NCBI RefSeq assembly: GCF_021568695.1 | Contig: NZ_JAKGTI010000003.1 | Span: forward strand, 1 to 64,000 | Length of the DNA: 64,000 nucleotides | Reading direction: 5' to 3' | Origin: Maritalea mediterranea | GTDB taxonomy: Bacteria; Pseudomonadota; Alphaproteobacteria; Rhizobiales; Devosiaceae | Shown: piece after piece, positions 63,691 to 64,000 of the stretch | Layout: the number at the start of each line of letters is the position of its first letter | How positions within the stretch are numbered: position 1 is the first letter of the stretch | Notes under the pieces: generated by a model | Seen by the model: the letters and a program-made list of their open reading frames with translations, nothing else | What the model was told of the DNA's origin: nothing | Databases searched by the model: none | Translations under genes and position numbers: made by a program

Positions 63691-64000
63691 TCGCGCGCGC
63701 TTATAGGTCAGTTCCAGTTCAATCAGCTTTTGCTTGCGCCACAAGCCGCCGCCATAGCCGGTGAGCTGTCCGTCTGCCCCGATCACGCGATGGCAGGGGA
63801 TGATCACTGCGATCTGGTTGGCGCCATTGGCCCGGGCCACGGCGCGGGCGGCGCTGGGGTTGCCCAAACGTTTGGCCAACTCACCATAGCTGACCGTCTC
63901 GCCCGCTGGAATGGTTTGCAATTCGCGCCAGACCTGCCGGGTGAACTCGGATCCATGCAAGGCAAGCGGCAGATCAAAGTGCGGGTGCTTGCCTTCAAAA
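63682..64000 (-). CDS. ogt: Methylated-DNA-[protein]-cysteine S-methyltransferase, C-terminal part (cut by window edge)
   Basis: The frame is open to the window end: FEGKHPHFDLPLALHGSEF leads into FTRQVWRELQTIPAGETVSYGELA, the wHTH DNA-binding part, then the active site PCHRVIG with the acceptor Cys and the end YGGGLWRKQKLI. Single-use repair of O6-alkylguanine. At least 105 codons shown; the N-terminal half lies outside. A TTG at 63960 is not a real start. Its 3' end overlaps the D,D-carboxypeptidase gene by 9 bases. Confidence 0.95.
   Translation of the reverse strand, partial: FEGKHPHFDLPLALHGSEFTRQVWRELQTIPAGETVSYGELAKRLGNPSAARAVARANGANQIAVIIPCHRVIGADGQLTGYGGGLWRKQKLIELELTYKRARSG

Noticed and set aside
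1-64000. CRISPR arrays, insertion sequences, toxin-antitoxin pairs, phage genes
   Set aside because: No regularly spaced repeats, transposases with terminal repeats, or recognisable toxin/antitoxin or phage proteins were found.

Overview
The window is ordinary chromosomal DNA of an alphaproteobacterium, most probably a free-living motile member of the Hyphomicrobiales (Rhizobiales), possibly marine. The basis is gene content and neighbourhoods: hisC-prephenate dehydrogenase-DUF2125-ChaC, ftsE-ftsX-plsC opposite an MJ0042 zinc-ribbon/CpdR-like pair, PduO-type adenosyltransferase with a HIG1 twin-helix protein, dsbB-yqaA beside a tRNA-Leu, and a cysteine-free L32. Genus cannot be set from the sequence alone. 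Genes are tightly packed, with many 1-8 bp overlaps and terminators often built on a TTCG tetraloop. I see no insertion sequence, prophage, CRISPR array, rRNA or plasmid function.

Layout. 1-5.2 kb: three tandem methyl-accepting chemotaxis genes (the first cut by the window edge), all ending in a CheR-docking-like tail. 5.4-11.7 kb: methylglyoxal synthase, then a branched-chain-amino-acid/amide-type ABC transporter (two ATPases, two permeases) with its binding protein on the opposite strand and a methyltransferase between. 12-16.2 kb: a glycine-betaine/choline-type ABC transporter with two paralogous binding proteins and a strong terminator between binding protein and permease. 16.2-22 kb: glycerol kinase, a DUF442 phosphatase-like protein and pyruvate carboxylase. 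22-31 kb: a DUF1232 protein, a Bcr/CflA exporter, ispG, a GNAT, a PLP decarboxylase, a methyltransferase, ispA, rpmF, a frameshifted DUF2867 gene and fumC. 31-45 kb: gloB, hisC, prephenate dehydrogenase, DUF2125, gamma-glutamylcyclotransferase, plsC-ftsX-ftsE, the zinc-ribbon/response-regulator pair, lysA, argH and a TlpA-like thioredoxin. 45-56 kb: mostly small regulator-plus-effector units (ArsR/SRPBCC, a TetR operon, LysR/SDR), rhomboid protease, cobalamin adenosyltransferase, GluQRS, AlkA-type glycosylase, esterase, HNH protein, DsbB, YqaA. 56-64 kb: a GC-rich imperfect repeat, tRNA-Leu(CAA), a large OmpA-family protein with an internally duplicated domain I do not recognise, a class-C serine hydrolase, a Kef-type antiporter, a D,D-carboxypeptidase and the 3' part of ogt.

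Themes. Several units serve osmotic and envelope homeostasis (betaine transport, Kef antiporter, OmpA-like anchor, D,D-carboxypeptidase, FtsEX) or central carbon and isoprenoid metabolism (glpK, mgsA/gloB at the two ends of the methylglyoxal/glyoxalase route, pyc, fumC, ispG, ispA). The points most worth a second look are the duplicated Cys-containing domain in the OmpA-family protein, the intra-operon terminator of the betaine transporter, the TetR operon with a predicted promoter-operator and an unrecognised six-helix membrane protein, the one-base frameshift in the DUF2867 gene, and several perfect palindromes in regulatory gaps. Nothing here is a clearly new multi-gene system.
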